Shown piece by piece: positions 42,301 through 53,383 of a stretch of DNA of 64,000 nt. How positions within the stretch are numbered: the stretch's first letter is position 1; each line of letters begins with the position of its first letter. Under the pieces are notes generated by a model. It saw only the letters and a program-made list of their open reading frames with translations, had not been told where the DNA came from and made no database searches. The position numbers were made by a program, and so were the translations under genes. This DNA is from Oscheius tipulae (taxonomy: Eukaryota; Nematoda; Chromadorea; Rhabditida; Rhabditidae), in the NCBI GenBank assembly GCA_037178975.1, contig JASJZH010000005.1, positions 186,001-250,000 of the forward strand, read 5' to 3'.

Positions 42301-42734
42301 TCCTGAAACTGACAAAGATCTTCAGTTAGCCTGTATGAATGGCGCGGGAATGGATCGACACATCTTGGCGTGGAGACTCATAGCCTCGGAGAACAATCTT
42401 CCGGTGCCTTCGATTGCTCAGACCAATGTTTTCAAGCAGATGATGCATTTCCAGGTCTCGACCAGTCAGGTGAGAGACAGAGAGAAGGGGCAAAGAGACT
42501 ACCCTCTTCCAGGTCCCGACCCGCCACTTCATTCAAATGTGCTTCGGTCCCTCGGCCCCAGACTGCTACGGAATCTGTTACAATCCCCAGGAGAAGGAAC
42601 TCCATTTTACTATTTCCACATTCCGTCATCAGGGTTCGACGAGCTCGAAGCGATATGCCAAGGAGCTCGAGAAGGCCCTTCAGGACATGAGCTCAGTCTG
42701 TACGAAGGCTCTCAAAGAGCAGGCTAAACTGTGA
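39344..42734 (+). CDS. Carnitine O-acetyltransferase
   Basis: Ten exons: 39344-39373, 39823-39907, 39947-40077, 40117-40197, 40236-40408, 40475-40931, 41536-41699, 41740-42038, 42105-42469, 42513-42734 (668 aa). Family landmarks: LPKLPVPDPKNTLKHFLEFA, WWLNIAYLAARDPLPV, SPGVLFP, NSCNRWFDKTVQF, the catalytic His in YEHTPAEGPP, FPKSVKISPDSFIQMAFQLA, AGMDRHILA, MMHFQVSTSQV and CYNP. It transfers acetyl groups between CoA and carnitine. A 10-codon first exon (MLIKRLTGLK) joins in frame to give a basic, amphipathic mitochondrial presequence. Starting instead at the ATG at 39829 would drop it. The C-terminus AKL is a peroxisomal targeting signal, as in animal CRAT. Intron 6 (40932-41535) holds a pair of tRNA-like repeats. 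Confidence 0.95.
41074..41249. repeat. Head-to-head tRNA-like pair in CrAT intron 6
   Basis: The left unit (41074-41138, minus strand) has B box GGTTCGATTCC and A box GGCCGAACGGTTAGCG. The right unit (41178-41249, plus strand) has A box TGGCTAGTGGTTAACAC and B box TTGGTTCGATCCC. Between them lies a core (CGAAACGGTATGGGTGC) seen again at 42950 and, inverted, at 57030. The T arm of the left unit pairs (CCGG...CCGG), but neither unit makes a full cloverleaf. Confidence 0.7.
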
Positions 42735-42881
42735 TACTGTAGGGATATATTTTTGCTTGTAAATATGTTTTTGGTCACTTTATGAGAGAGACAGAGAGAC
42801 AGTTGAACAAATACTGAATTAACATCGCGTTCAGCGACTTCGAAAAGCTTAGAATAGAAATGTAAAAGCACAAAATTTTCC

Positions 42882-43050
42882 GTTGCGGGATCGAACCCGG
42901 ATCTTCAGATTACTAGACAAGCGCGCTAACTATTTGGCAGAAATTTTCCGAGACGGTACGAGTGCGCCGTTTCGATCAATGGCCTAGTGGCTAGCACTTG
43001 TGTCTGGTGTTCACATCTCACCGAAAGTTGTTGGTTCGATCCCAACCGCA
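42882..43050. repeat. Head-to-head tRNA-like pair
   Basis: Second copy of the arrangement at 41074-41249. A minus-strand unit (42882-42940: B box in gggatcgaacccgg, A box in gcgctaactatttgg) is followed by core CGAGACGGTACGAGTGCG (42952-42969), then a plus-strand unit (42978-43050: TGGCCTAGTGGCTAGCAC, TTGGTTCGATCCC). The two pairs are clearly related in sequence and order. Confidence 0.7.
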
Positions 43051-44061
43051 ATCCAACTTTTTTGTTTTTTGTATCCAAGGGTTTTCGAAGTTGCTGATCC
43101 CGAATCTGGCGTGTTTTGGCTTAGTCTGTTTTGCTTCAAAATAAGCGGGAATGAGGGACGGGAAGATACCGGGATAGTTCAGAAATCTTGTCCGATCCCT
43201 CGATATCCTATTGGGAGTTGACCTCGTCGTCATGAGGTAAGGTACGGCTGTTCGGCACTGTTTGTGATGTTGCAATAGGGCGCCAGTGATACAGTGAGGC
43301 GGCCGCCTAATTAGCTGAGCCAATTGCGACAACGGATTAGCGGATAGAGTTGATGGTTATGGCAAATAGCTGAGGGAACGGCCTGATTGACTATGCTGTA
43401 ACTGACTCCCTCTGTCTCTGTCATTTCTAGTCGGTCCCTCAACTTTCCCTCCCTCAGATCTCCAGTTACGCGCCTGTGATCTGCCGCCTGTCACAGGTAG
43501 GCTAATCGCTAGAGCAGAGGAGGCGGCTGCTCTTTCTCTTCCCTATCCTCGATGGGTCATCTGTGCGCTCGAAACGGACAACAGTTGTTGTCCTCCCGGC
43601 AGCTAGAGAGGCGCCATAGCCGGGTCGTCTTTTAGAGGCGAGAAATTGGACGACTGTTGTTGACGAGCCCCTGCTGGGATCAGAGTCGAGTTGCGGTCGA
43701 GGAGCAGTATTGAGAGAGACAGACAGCCAGTCAATGACAGAGTGACAGAGAATTAGAGAGACAGAGAGAAACCCCTTTCTCTCCCACACCCTTTCCCCGA
43801 CCATTATCACATTTTTAAAAAGGTCAGTGTGCCCTACAGAGTGTCGCCTCCCGTCTCCGCCGGCTGGCACCGGCATTTGCCTCCTCTCTGTCCTTTGATG
43901 ACCATCAATCTGACTCAGGTAGTATAGGTCATCCCGACACCATCTCATCGGTTCAAATCAGTCTCCTACAAGCACTCAAGAGTCCAAAACCGCCGAGCAC
44001 CGAGCAGTTCCCACGGAGACTCGGAGCGCATGGTCGCGCGGGCTCTCCCCCACTCTCTGTT

Positions 44062-44081
44062 TGATCTGGAAATCCAGATCA
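44062..44081. promoter_or_regulatory. Perfect 9-bp palindrome arms
   Basis: TGATCTGGA, two bases, then TCCAGATCA form a perfect inverted repeat. No protein is known to me for it; it could be a dimeric factor site upstream of the zinc-finger gene or chance. Confidence 0.35.
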
Positions 44082-45188
44082 GAGTCTGGCAGAAAGAGAC
44101 TCGGAATCGATTCACCTCCTTCCACTTTTTCACGAGTTTCGGTTGAAATCCTTTCTGCCATCGATTATTTTTATTCCTTTCTCGAAAGTTTCCAGCCTAT
44201 CCATTCGAACTTTTTGATCATTCATCATCCACTATGTACTCCCGAATTGATCTGGTAATTTCGTCTTTTCTATTGTTTTGTCAGCCAGACAAAAATTTAT
44301 CATTTTGAGGTTTCACTGAAGAGTTTTCCTCTTTGAAATTCGACAGAAAAGCAAACCTTTTCCTTCATCAAAAATTCTGTAACTGCTAGGGATAGAACTT
44401 GGGACTTATAGTTTAACAGATAAGAATGTATCTCTGTCTCTCTGTCTCTCTCTCTGCCTCGGTGTTTTTTGTATCTTTATCTCTCAATCTCTCTAACTCT
44501 CTAACTTTCTGTCTCTCTATCTCTAAGTGTCTCTATCTCTCTGGCTCTGTCTTTTTTTTTGAAAACTTTGAGCTCTCACAGCTCTCTACGCATGTTCCAG
44601 TGCCCTACCGACGTCAATTCCCCGCGTTCCCAGTAACTCTCTCGGCCTCTCACTCTCAAAAATGTGGCTCTGCCAGATGTTTGGACGTGAGTCCGCAAAC
44701 CTGAGTGTGTTTCAAACAGAAAAAGGGTCTCTCTCTTCCACTCTGCTACAGTTCATATTCCCTCTCGGCAGCTGCTAGGCAAGGGAGAGGCGGGAGAAGA
44801 TGACGGAGGGCAAAAAGATCACGAGCCGCCCGGAGGCGCAGAGCCGAGCCGGCCTGAGAGGTACTAGAACCGGGCAAATATATGTGCGTATTGGACGAGA
44901 GTGAGGGGAGGCTTTTTAGAAAAGATATTAATTGAAACAATGATGAAACTTTTTGGAAAACTCCGGATTTTGGATCTGTTCACTCGTTTTTCGGACCCAA
45001 GTACTGTCTTTAGTCCTTCGAATTCTGCAAAGCTGTAGCATATTATCTTGGCAACAATTTTGCTAGACATCAAAAGCTGAAAAATAGAGCCTAGTGACTG
45101 AAATCTGGTTGATAAAATCTTATTCTGGCGCACTGTAGTCAAACTATCCTCTCAAGTGCATGACGAGCTCTAATTTTCGGCGGTGTTT

Positions 45189-45256
45189 CGCTCTGATAGT
45201 TCAGTGGTTAAGATAATTGTCAAGTAAAGGGACCCTGGTTCAATCCCTGCAAATGG
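45189..45256 (+). repeat. tRNA-like repeat
   Basis: A box ATAGTTCAGTGGTTAAGA and B box TGGTTCAATCCCTG at canonical spacing. This is among the most tRNA-like copies, but stems are incomplete and the surrounding sequence is not conserved. Confidence 0.6.
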
Positions 45257-45859
45257 CGATAGTATTGTTTTTGTGTCCAAATATTCCTATCTAATGGTTA
45301 AAAAAGATAGATTACTGTAGAAATATAACACTAGAAAAGACTGCGAGTACTGTAGAAGCTGTAAAGAGTATAAGGACAGTAGAAGAGACAAAAACTAGAG
45401 CTCCATGTCTCTCTCTCTCTCTGCGAACCAGCTGAAGAGACTGAGCGTGCTGTTAAACTGTCTCTCTCGGAGAGCGCTCTACATTACATTGTTGGTGTTA
45501 CAGCAAGGAAAATTACAAATCCGCTCTCACGTTCTCGAGCGACGAGAGTCGTGATGGTTGACCAGTCCTTTACAATAAGGATGGTGGTCTCTCCGAGAGA
45601 GCGAGCGAAGTTACAACCAGACCGTGGGAATTTCAGGTCTGGGCTTGGGAGAGAGGGCTTCCCCCTGGGCTAAGTTCTGTTCTGTCAGGGCTTTATGAGG
45701 GCTTCAGTTCAGGAATTGGGAGCCAATTTTCTGCTACGCAGTATCTGTAACCCGTAGGGTTTTAATTTTGTGTCCCAAGTCGTCCTAGCCGTAGAAGAAA
45801 GTTTTACAAACTTTTCAACCTTTCCAATGACTTCAAAAGGCAAAAACAAAGGTTTTCCT

Positions 45860-45929
45860 ACTCATCGGAAATCGAACCGGGAACCTGTAGATTCATAGAC
45901 AAGTGCGTTGACCACTAGACTATGGTGAC
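45860..45929 (-). repeat. tRNA-like repeat
   Basis: On the minus strand: A box TAGTCTAGTGGTCAACGC and B box GGTTCGATTTCC. It is flanked on the 3' side by a run of A on the plus-strand left edge, and the stems are degenerate. Confidence 0.6.
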
Positions 45930-48900
45930 GAAGTTTGGCACCTTTTTCTGTCGGAGTCAAATGGAGCGCGGGCTTTTCCACAGCGATTATTTGAAATCAG
46001 ATAAGTTGTCCGAACTTTCTGTGAATGATAGATAGCTATTAAGAAAAAAAGTTCTAGAACCGAGAAAATCCCCCTCTCCAAACATTCTCCAACCTATCAG
46101 GCATGTTTTCGCGCGCTCGGCACACCGCAACCTGTTAAGGGCTGTTGGTGTCTGTGTGTGTGGAGAAGAGAGAGAGAGAGAACAGTTGATTGATCACTTT
46201 CTAATTGGCACATCATTGCGATGACGGTGAAGGTCAAAGTTGTCTCCTTCTCTGTCTCTCTCTCGAGAGTGAGAGAGACGAGAGAGACAGAAACCTGACC
46301 TTTGTTCCCTTAGGGCAGCAACTGGTTTTCCCGAAGTCTCATGTTGTTTTATCTGAAAAGCAAGATGATGACAGAGGAGTTCAGCTTTTTTTAATGTTCC
46401 CTTCTGAACTTCCTGCGCGCGCCACCCCACTCTCCCAACTGTGCTGCCGTCTGTTGGCTTTATGGCACTTGCCGTTGATTTACGGTCATACCGTGTCCAG
46501 AAGTCCGTCACTCAGTTGAACATATTAATCAATATTATAACAGTGGCTATATCAATTTATCATCTCTGAATCTAGAGAGCCGTTTTTCATTAAACAGGGT
46601 CAGTTGCTCTTTGGAAAATTTTGGAAAGACAGACAGAGAGATAGAGACAGCAATGACCCCTCCTACTGAACAAAACTATTCGGCTCCTAGAGCCGATCGG
46701 AGACTTTTTGCCCTGTTAATCAAATGGGCTGCTGGCTGGGGGCGAGTGGGTCTGTGCCGGCTCAAAAAGTCATAGTGGAGATTCTTCTCCTGGCATCCTT
46801 TCTTCTTTCGATTTTATAGGTCCTGCCACAAAACTTCGGCACTGTTATGCTTTCTTCAGAGTAATCTGTAGGGCTGGGATGGTCTCAAATTCTTTTTGAC
46901 CTTCCTTCGTCTGATTTTCCTGTGATACTTGGTCCACCAATTTTGCAAGGAGCATACTCATGCTGTGCGGCTCTCTAATCTGTCCTCTTTCTCTTCCTGT
47001 CACTCTTTCTCTGTCTCCTGTCCTTCTCATTTCCAATGGCATCTGGAAGCAGTTACGCGAGGCTCCTTCGAGTCTTCGCATCTGGCCCCTTGAACTTTCC
47101 TGTCTGTCGCGAGGGACCAGCCACTTTCCCCTTCGGTCTGAAACTAAAAAAAGGGCGGGAGGGCTGCGGTTAGAGATAGGATCGGTTGAGCTGATCTGAC
47201 CTTCAGCTAGGGTACCCCATCTAGCGACTGTTTTCTCTATTTTGTCTCGAAACTTGAACAGGAAACCGGAAGTCTGAGTCAATTCTTGAGCGAGATACCA
47301 TCTGTTGACTAGTTTTCCAGTGATAGTGATCTTCGGGAACCGTTCCTTGAGAGGAAAAAAGTCGTTCCCATCTCTCTATTTCTCTCTGTCTCTCTGACTC
47401 ATCTGTCTCTCTGTTTCTCTGTCTCTCAGTCAGCTCGTCGGTAGCTTCCAAAGACTTCTATCAATCTGTCCGATCTCGTTTTCGGCGCCGTTCCTTTTGA
47501 CTGGCAACAGTGTGAATGTGTGTGTGTCGGCTGTCAGTACTGCTGCCGGCCCACAACAGGTGGAAGCGATTTGTCGCTGTGGCCAAATGCGCCGCTGCCG
47601 AGATGAGACGGCTTCGCGCACTACAATTAATGGCGGGATGGAAGAAGTGAGGGACAGATCGGGCTCCTGCAGTTTTGAGTACGGTAGTGACAGAGACAGA
47701 GAATCAGAAAAATAGAGATGCAGAGAGACAGGAATTCGGAGAGACAGAGAGATAGTGAGACAGACAGAAGCTCATCCAGTTTTCACAAAGCAATCTTTTC
47801 CGATGAGCTCTTACTGCAGACCCCTTTCCCTTAGCCCCTGTCTCATTCCCTGATTGATGTCTGTGAGTGCGCGCCTGTTCTCGACTCTAACTGACAGTTG
47901 TGCCCCTAGGCTCTCTGAGATATAACTGGCTCCCGAGTCTTCACTACAGTTTCAAAATCAGGTAGTCAAGCAACCAAGATTTTTTGTATAGATAGTCAGG
48001 GGTCTTCTCCGCTCCTGAGCTCCGTATCTCTTCCTATTTTTTTTCTCTGTCGCCCATAGAGTACTGTATCTTCTTTCGAATGAGTCTCTACCCCAAAATC
48101 TATGATCTAGCCGTTGACGGTAGTCATAGAGTCTCGTTTAGTGACCATTCGAGTGACCCAACAGCCGTGGCAACAACTTTACAACAGCTCGTACTAGAGA
48201 GAGGGTGACGAGGTGGGGGAGATCAAGTGAGATGAGAAACGTCCAAGCCTACTAGAACTCTCTATTTCTTTATTTCTGTCTCTTTGTCTCTCTCTCTCTC
48301 TCTCTCTGTCTTTCTGTATCTGTGTCTCTCTGTCTCGTTCCTATTCTCTATCCAAAAGTGAGGGCGTGGTCAGACCCTAGAGAGAACTGAGCCGCCGCCG
48401 GAATGGCAACAGCTGGCTCTGTAGAAGGCTCCGCCCTGGACTAACGCGAGATACAGTATCGCGTTTCGACTGGCCCGACACCGGATACCTTTTGGACCCT
48501 CTCTCTCTCTGCCTCTCTCGAGCCGCCTTAGCACCTCATTAGTATTTTGACTCTCCTCATCCTCCTCTTGACTCATGTGTCCTTTGGAGAAAAGCCTGTG
48601 ACCACATTCCCTGCAGCTGTTTCAGAAATCCCGAGGAGCTACCCCGCCAGCGCACATCTGTTCCAAATGCCTTTATCCTTTATGGTTACGTGAAAGAATT
48701 TACTACGCTGCCAGATGAGGGCCCCAGAGGGAGGGGGGATTATGTGAGTCATTGGGGGTCGGGAATTGGGTTCATTCATAAGAGAGACGAGAATCAAGTG
48801 AACCTCTTTCTTGTTCAGCTACTGTAAATCTCTTATTTTGGTCCCATGAACTCTTACTGACTTCCTCACACTGGCAAGGGTCTCTCAGACTCTTGTTGTA

Positions 48901-50995
48901 TCATAGACTCACTGACATTCTCCTGTCCAGATCTCTCTAGAACATTCTGGTCATTTTTATTAATATCACTCTCACCCTAACTTTAGATTCTGCCTTGTAG
49001 TTCAGAAAGGGATATCTAGTCCAAACCATTGACCTGTACTCTCTGTCTCTTTTCTTGGCCAGAGTAGCTAGCACCCTTTTGACTAATTCTGTCCTGTCCT
49101 CTTGACTCACAATCTCAGAACACTTTTACTGTCTCTCCTCTCGACTCATCCCTTAACCAGTTCGACCAGTACTCATGTACAGGCTCTCTATCAGGTAGAC
49201 TATGTCTCGTAACCTCTTGACTCTTACTGGCTGAGACACGTCTCTTGACTGACTCTGTCCTCTACCCTTCACTTACGGTCCCAGAATCATTGGGACCGTC
49301 TATACTCTCGACTCTTTCTTTGACCAGTTCACCCAGTTCTCATCGAATAGTCTCTTTTGACTCATACTCTTAGCCGAGAGTCTCTTCCAGTCTCCTTATC
49401 CTCTCCCTTAACTTTCTCCCTGTTCCTCCAAAGAACTTGCCCTCGTGTACAGGTTAGGAAAAAGTGAGAGCGAATAGCACTGGATCGTAAATCTCGACCA
49501 GCTTTCACCTCCCTTCCTGCTAATTGGAGAGACACCGATGGCAAACCTGATCCCTCTGATTGAAACTTTCGGTAGCCTTATCATTAGCTTTTATTGCTTC
49601 CATTCCCCCTTTTTGCGCGCCTTGTTGCGGTCTCGAGAAAGTTACAACCCCGAGGGACAGGCTGTGTGTATGTTTTGCCACCCGTGCCCATATAGCGGGA
49701 ACCTTGTTGGGCCCCCGTCAGGTGACATGGGCTGGCAGAGAAAGTTTCAGAAACAGGATCTTCTGCTTGGGTTAGAGAGAGAGAGAGAGAGAGAGTTGCT
49801 ACGAGATCAATTTGTCTTTTTGTTGTCATTTCTTGTCATGCCCGACGGCATCGGGGAAAGAGAGAGGCAGATAACTTCACTTCTCTCTTGTATGAGAGAG
49901 AGAGATCACGTCTCTTTTTTGCTTGGAATACTGTAGTTCATTTGAATACTGTAGATTACTGTAATGACTCTGTATTTCTGTCTCTCTGTCTCTCTGCCTA
50001 TTCGACTACTGTACTACTGTACCTCTGTCCCACGTCTCCCTCGGTCTCGATAATGAAACATGTCCTAACCCGTCACAAGACTGGCCTCTGGCTGTGTGGG
50101 TAGAAGAGAGAGAGAGAGACCGGTACGTTAGCAGAAGACACACATGACCCAAGCCAACTTGAGATTTTTATAGCAAGACAAAGGGGAGTCTTACTGTAGC
50201 GGTTCTGCAGAAAGGTGACTACTTCATAGTAATCTTTTAAAGCTGGTCGTTGTGGCAAATCCTGAGAGTTTTAGGATTCAGTTGGTACGATACAGTGAGC
50301 ACGTAAGCTGACTTGAAGGAGCATGGGTTTCGAAATTACTTATGCGAGGTGGTACTGGTGCGACACCGAGGTCTTTCCAGCATAATGTTTTTCTGCGAAA
50401 TTCTCGTGGGCTTGAGCTTTGTAGAATATGGTTTGGTAGAGTGAAACTTCCTTCTTCTTCAAAACTCACTCTTTTCCCTCCTATCTCATCTCTCCCCCTT
50501 CCCGCCAAAACCTGCCCCTTATACATATGTTTTCCCGGAAGGAGAGTGAGTGAGGTCGTCGGCCTTGATGTTGCCGTTATCTGCTTCCTAGACGCGTGTT
50601 TCTTGTTCAGGGGGACCCAGGCCTGAAGGGCTGATCGAGTTCGGAAGCGAGTTTGCCTTCTCTTTCCCCCCTGCCACCAGCCATCTTGCGCCCGATGGCA
50701 AAAAAGGGAAAGTACACGCCTGCCCCTAGCGCGCTCGCTTCCACGTTAACGTTTCCTCTTTTCGCCTCAGGACTTGAGGCCAATTCTAGCGTTTTCACTT
50801 CACTCTCTAGACTTTCTCTCTCTACTCGATTTGTGACTCTGCTCTCCCGCTTTCCTACAATGTCTCTTTGCTTACTGTACTTTCCGCTCCTTTGTTAGAC
50901 ACAGAGGAACATGGTGAAAAACAGTTGCGAATGATGGGAAACCCCTCCAAACGTTATTTTCAAGATATACATAAGAAGGCAAAAACGTTTTTAAT

Positions 50996-51062
50996 GCTCG
51001 GGATACGAACCCGTCTAGTGCTTCGGATCTGTACTCGGAACGCTAACCGACTGAGAGCCGAC
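50996..51062 (-). repeat. tRNA-like repeat
   Basis: On the minus strand: GGCTCTCAGTCGGTTAGCG (A box) and CGGGTTCGTATCCC (B box). It is not a complete cloverleaf. Confidence 0.6.
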
Positions 51063-51369
51063 GCGTCGACGCGAATGTACATGACAGCCGGAGTTGGCCT
51101 AATACGCAAAGCGCCTTCCTTTTTGGTTGTTAGACTCACCGATTCGACGGTCGATGGGCCCACGGTTTAAATATGGGCTTCAATTTTTCCTAATGAACTG
51201 CTTGTTTTTCTCTCACCTCTCGACATTCCACTCACTTCTCAGTGTTATTTCCGATCATGTCTTGGCTTTTTTCTTTAGGACCTTCCGAAAAATAAAGTGT
51301 TCCAGAAAAAAGGGTGTCTTATTGAATAGTACCAAACCCTAGCTCGAAAGGTGGGAAAATTGGTTAGAT

Positions 51370-51655
51370 GCCGATCGGGATTGAACCAAGAGCCCATAGA
51401 CGGATGTGGAATGGTAAGGCCCAAACAAGCGATTTCCACCCATACGATCTCATTTTCTAACACAACTTGACATTTTCCTATCCCCCGACTCGCATTTTGT
51501 CTCAGACTTCAAAATCATAAGCATAGCCCGGCAGAAAAGTCATCCACCCCCTCTTTTGACTCATTCCTGGCTCTCTGTTTCTAAAGAAATCATATCGTAT
51601 ATATCTCCTTTCCGTACTCCAGCCGTTCTTTCCCCAGACCGTCTCGGGAGCCCAG
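51370..51655 (-). repeat. Repeat copy 1 of a 270-290 bp tRNA-headed family
   Basis: It starts with a tRNA-like B box (gggattgaacc on the plus strand), then CCCATACGATCTC, TTCAAAATC, GTCATCCACCCCCTCTTTTG, GACTCATTCCTG and finally CGTCTCGGGAGCCC. The same ordered blocks occur at 53590-53858, so this is a genuine dispersed repeat longer than its tRNA-like head. Confidence 0.7.
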
Positions 51656-52818
51656 AAGGTATGAATGTATGGGCCAAACTGTTTCATTTCCACCATAGCA
51701 GATTTCAAAAGTTCGCGTTGCTTCTCCCTAGGACACTTCTTGTTTGGCAGCTGCTCTCCAAAAAAGGGGCATTGTTTTTGGAATGTATAGCCAACAACAG
51801 GTCAAAGTCTCCTATTTTTGCTAGTTTTGTGACCTTTGAAGGTCTGTTTGTATAACTATAAGTTCTCGAATCGTTCTGTTCCGAAACACTTCTTCTCCCG
51901 TCAGAGAGACAGAAAGGTATTTATGTCTTGTAGTCTCCAATGTTTCGAAATTTCTGTTTCTACAAAAATACATCACAAGGAAGTCACCTATCTGTTTGTC
52001 TAACGGTACTCCCCCCTTGCCAATCAATTTCCAAACTTCTTCACGTTCGGGTCATGTGTCTCCCGAGGAGACACGAGAATGCTTCGGCTCCAATGTGAAA
52101 ACAACTTTCACTTTTTTCCTCAAATACAATTGATCTGGTCGGTAAAATGGAATGCCAAGTTATTAAAAAGTACAGTGGACTGAGCCGGTACGGGTGTAGC
52201 AGAAGTAGTCATAAAAACACGTTCGCTTCGAACTGGTTCCCCATATTTGTAGTGCCCTCTAAAGATCGCAAAAGAGAACGGTGTGATTAGACTGACACAT
52301 TTCCCTCAAACTAAAATGTCCAGAAAGTTTCTTAAGTTTATCGACTGGTAGAGTTTTTGACCGGATATGAACCCCTTTATCTCATCCATATTATTCGTAA
52401 AAGCATTGTCTCTTCGGGAAAATTATTCTCCTCAGAACCCTCCTTTTTCTCTCACACGTATTGTCTTGGCAACAACACTTTACTTCAAAAATAGTTCTAG
52501 AGGATTTTGAAGTCCCACCCATACTCAATCGTCTACTGAAGCTGGAAAAAATGGATGGAACAGGGCAGAAAGCATGTGGTTACAGTACCCCAGACCAAGT
52601 AGCTCTCTGAGGTACTGTAAAATGGTAACAGATAGAAGATTGGAATAGAGAACAAACTGAGACGGAAAATCGGCGAGTACATCTGGGCCCGCTGTCTCTC
52701 CGATGTTCACCATGTTACACACCAGTCACCCAGAACTTTTACAAACATTTGCATTACAGCATTGTTACAGTACGGGGGAATCCCCCGACGAAAGTTTACA
52801 CTTCAAAGTAGGTGTGTT

Positions 52819-52854
52819 CAGACCGTGGGAAAAGAGCGTTGTTCCCACGGTCTG
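52819..52854. promoter_or_regulatory. Inverted pair of CSL (LAG-1/RBPJ)-type sites
   Basis: Perfect 13-bp arms CAGACCGTGGGAA and TTCCCACGGTCTG flank a 10-bp spacer, 530 bp before the zinc-finger start codon. Each arm contains CGTGGGAA, the consensus bound by CSL factors of the Notch pathway. The classic paired site has a wider spacer (about 16 bp), so cooperative Notch input is only a possibility. Single copies of the octamer lie at 44008-44015 and 45623-45630. Confidence 0.45.
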
Positions 52855-53383
52855 GATTTGAAGAAAAGACGAGGAAACCTAGAATAAGAGAATGTATAGT
52901 AGATTGCAGGCCTAGACTGACTCTTTTGGGTACTGTGAACTTCCTGTCTCTCCTGCACTGTCTCGGAATCCAGAAAGGCAGAGAGACAATGAGTGAGATG
53001 GCCTCCTTGCCCCTTCCTAACTTGTCTCCCTCTCTCCATCGTCTTTCCATATCCTCTTTCTGCTCTAGATCTTTCTCAGGATCCTACTGTAGGTCTATCT
53101 CTGTCTCTCTCTCGTGGCTGTCGGCCCTTTGGACGTGTGTGTGGGCGGAGCTTCGAGAGACAGGGGGCAGGAGAGACGTATCTGCCGATCAACTCTCGGC
53201 ATTCCAATTTTTCTTCTGTGTCTCTGAAACTAGTTCCAGTCGCAATGATAACTTTTCTCTAGCCTGTCTATTGATTTTTACTCCCCCTTTCCATCTCCAT
53301 CTCTCTCTCACTCTCACTCTTCCTCTATCAAAGAACTTCCCGATCTCCAATTTTCAGGTGAATGAACTACTGATCTCATCTTT

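Larger units (their letters stand above)
42735..53383. other. 10.6-kb region without a convincing gene
   Basis: No splice-consistent coding chain was found on either strand. Open frames here are repetitive or composed of simple repeat. Contents: five or six tRNA-like repeats (42882-43050, 45189-45256, 45860-45929, 50996-51062, 51375-51440); long TGTCTC/GAGACA tracts; a palindrome at 44062-44081; E-box-like CAGGTG near 47560; and a hairpin of CGTGGGAA sites at 52819-52854. Short ATG-plus-donor stretches occur at 44234-44254 and 44800-44860 but cannot be joined in frame to the zinc-finger gene. It is most likely the cis-regulatory region of that gene. Confidence 0.6.

Noticed and set aside
43502-43948. 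148-codon minus-strand open frame
   Set aside because: No domain, unnatural composition and antisense to simple repeat; no splice partners.
44234-44860. Short ATG-plus-donor exons (44234-44254, 44800-44860) as first exons of the zinc-finger gene
   Set aside because: The candidate receiving exon at 53358 is closed in all three frames before the ATG at 53384, so they cannot supply coding sequence.
46845-47282. 145-codon minus-strand open frame
   Set aside because: Partly simple repeat, no motif, no neighbouring exon.
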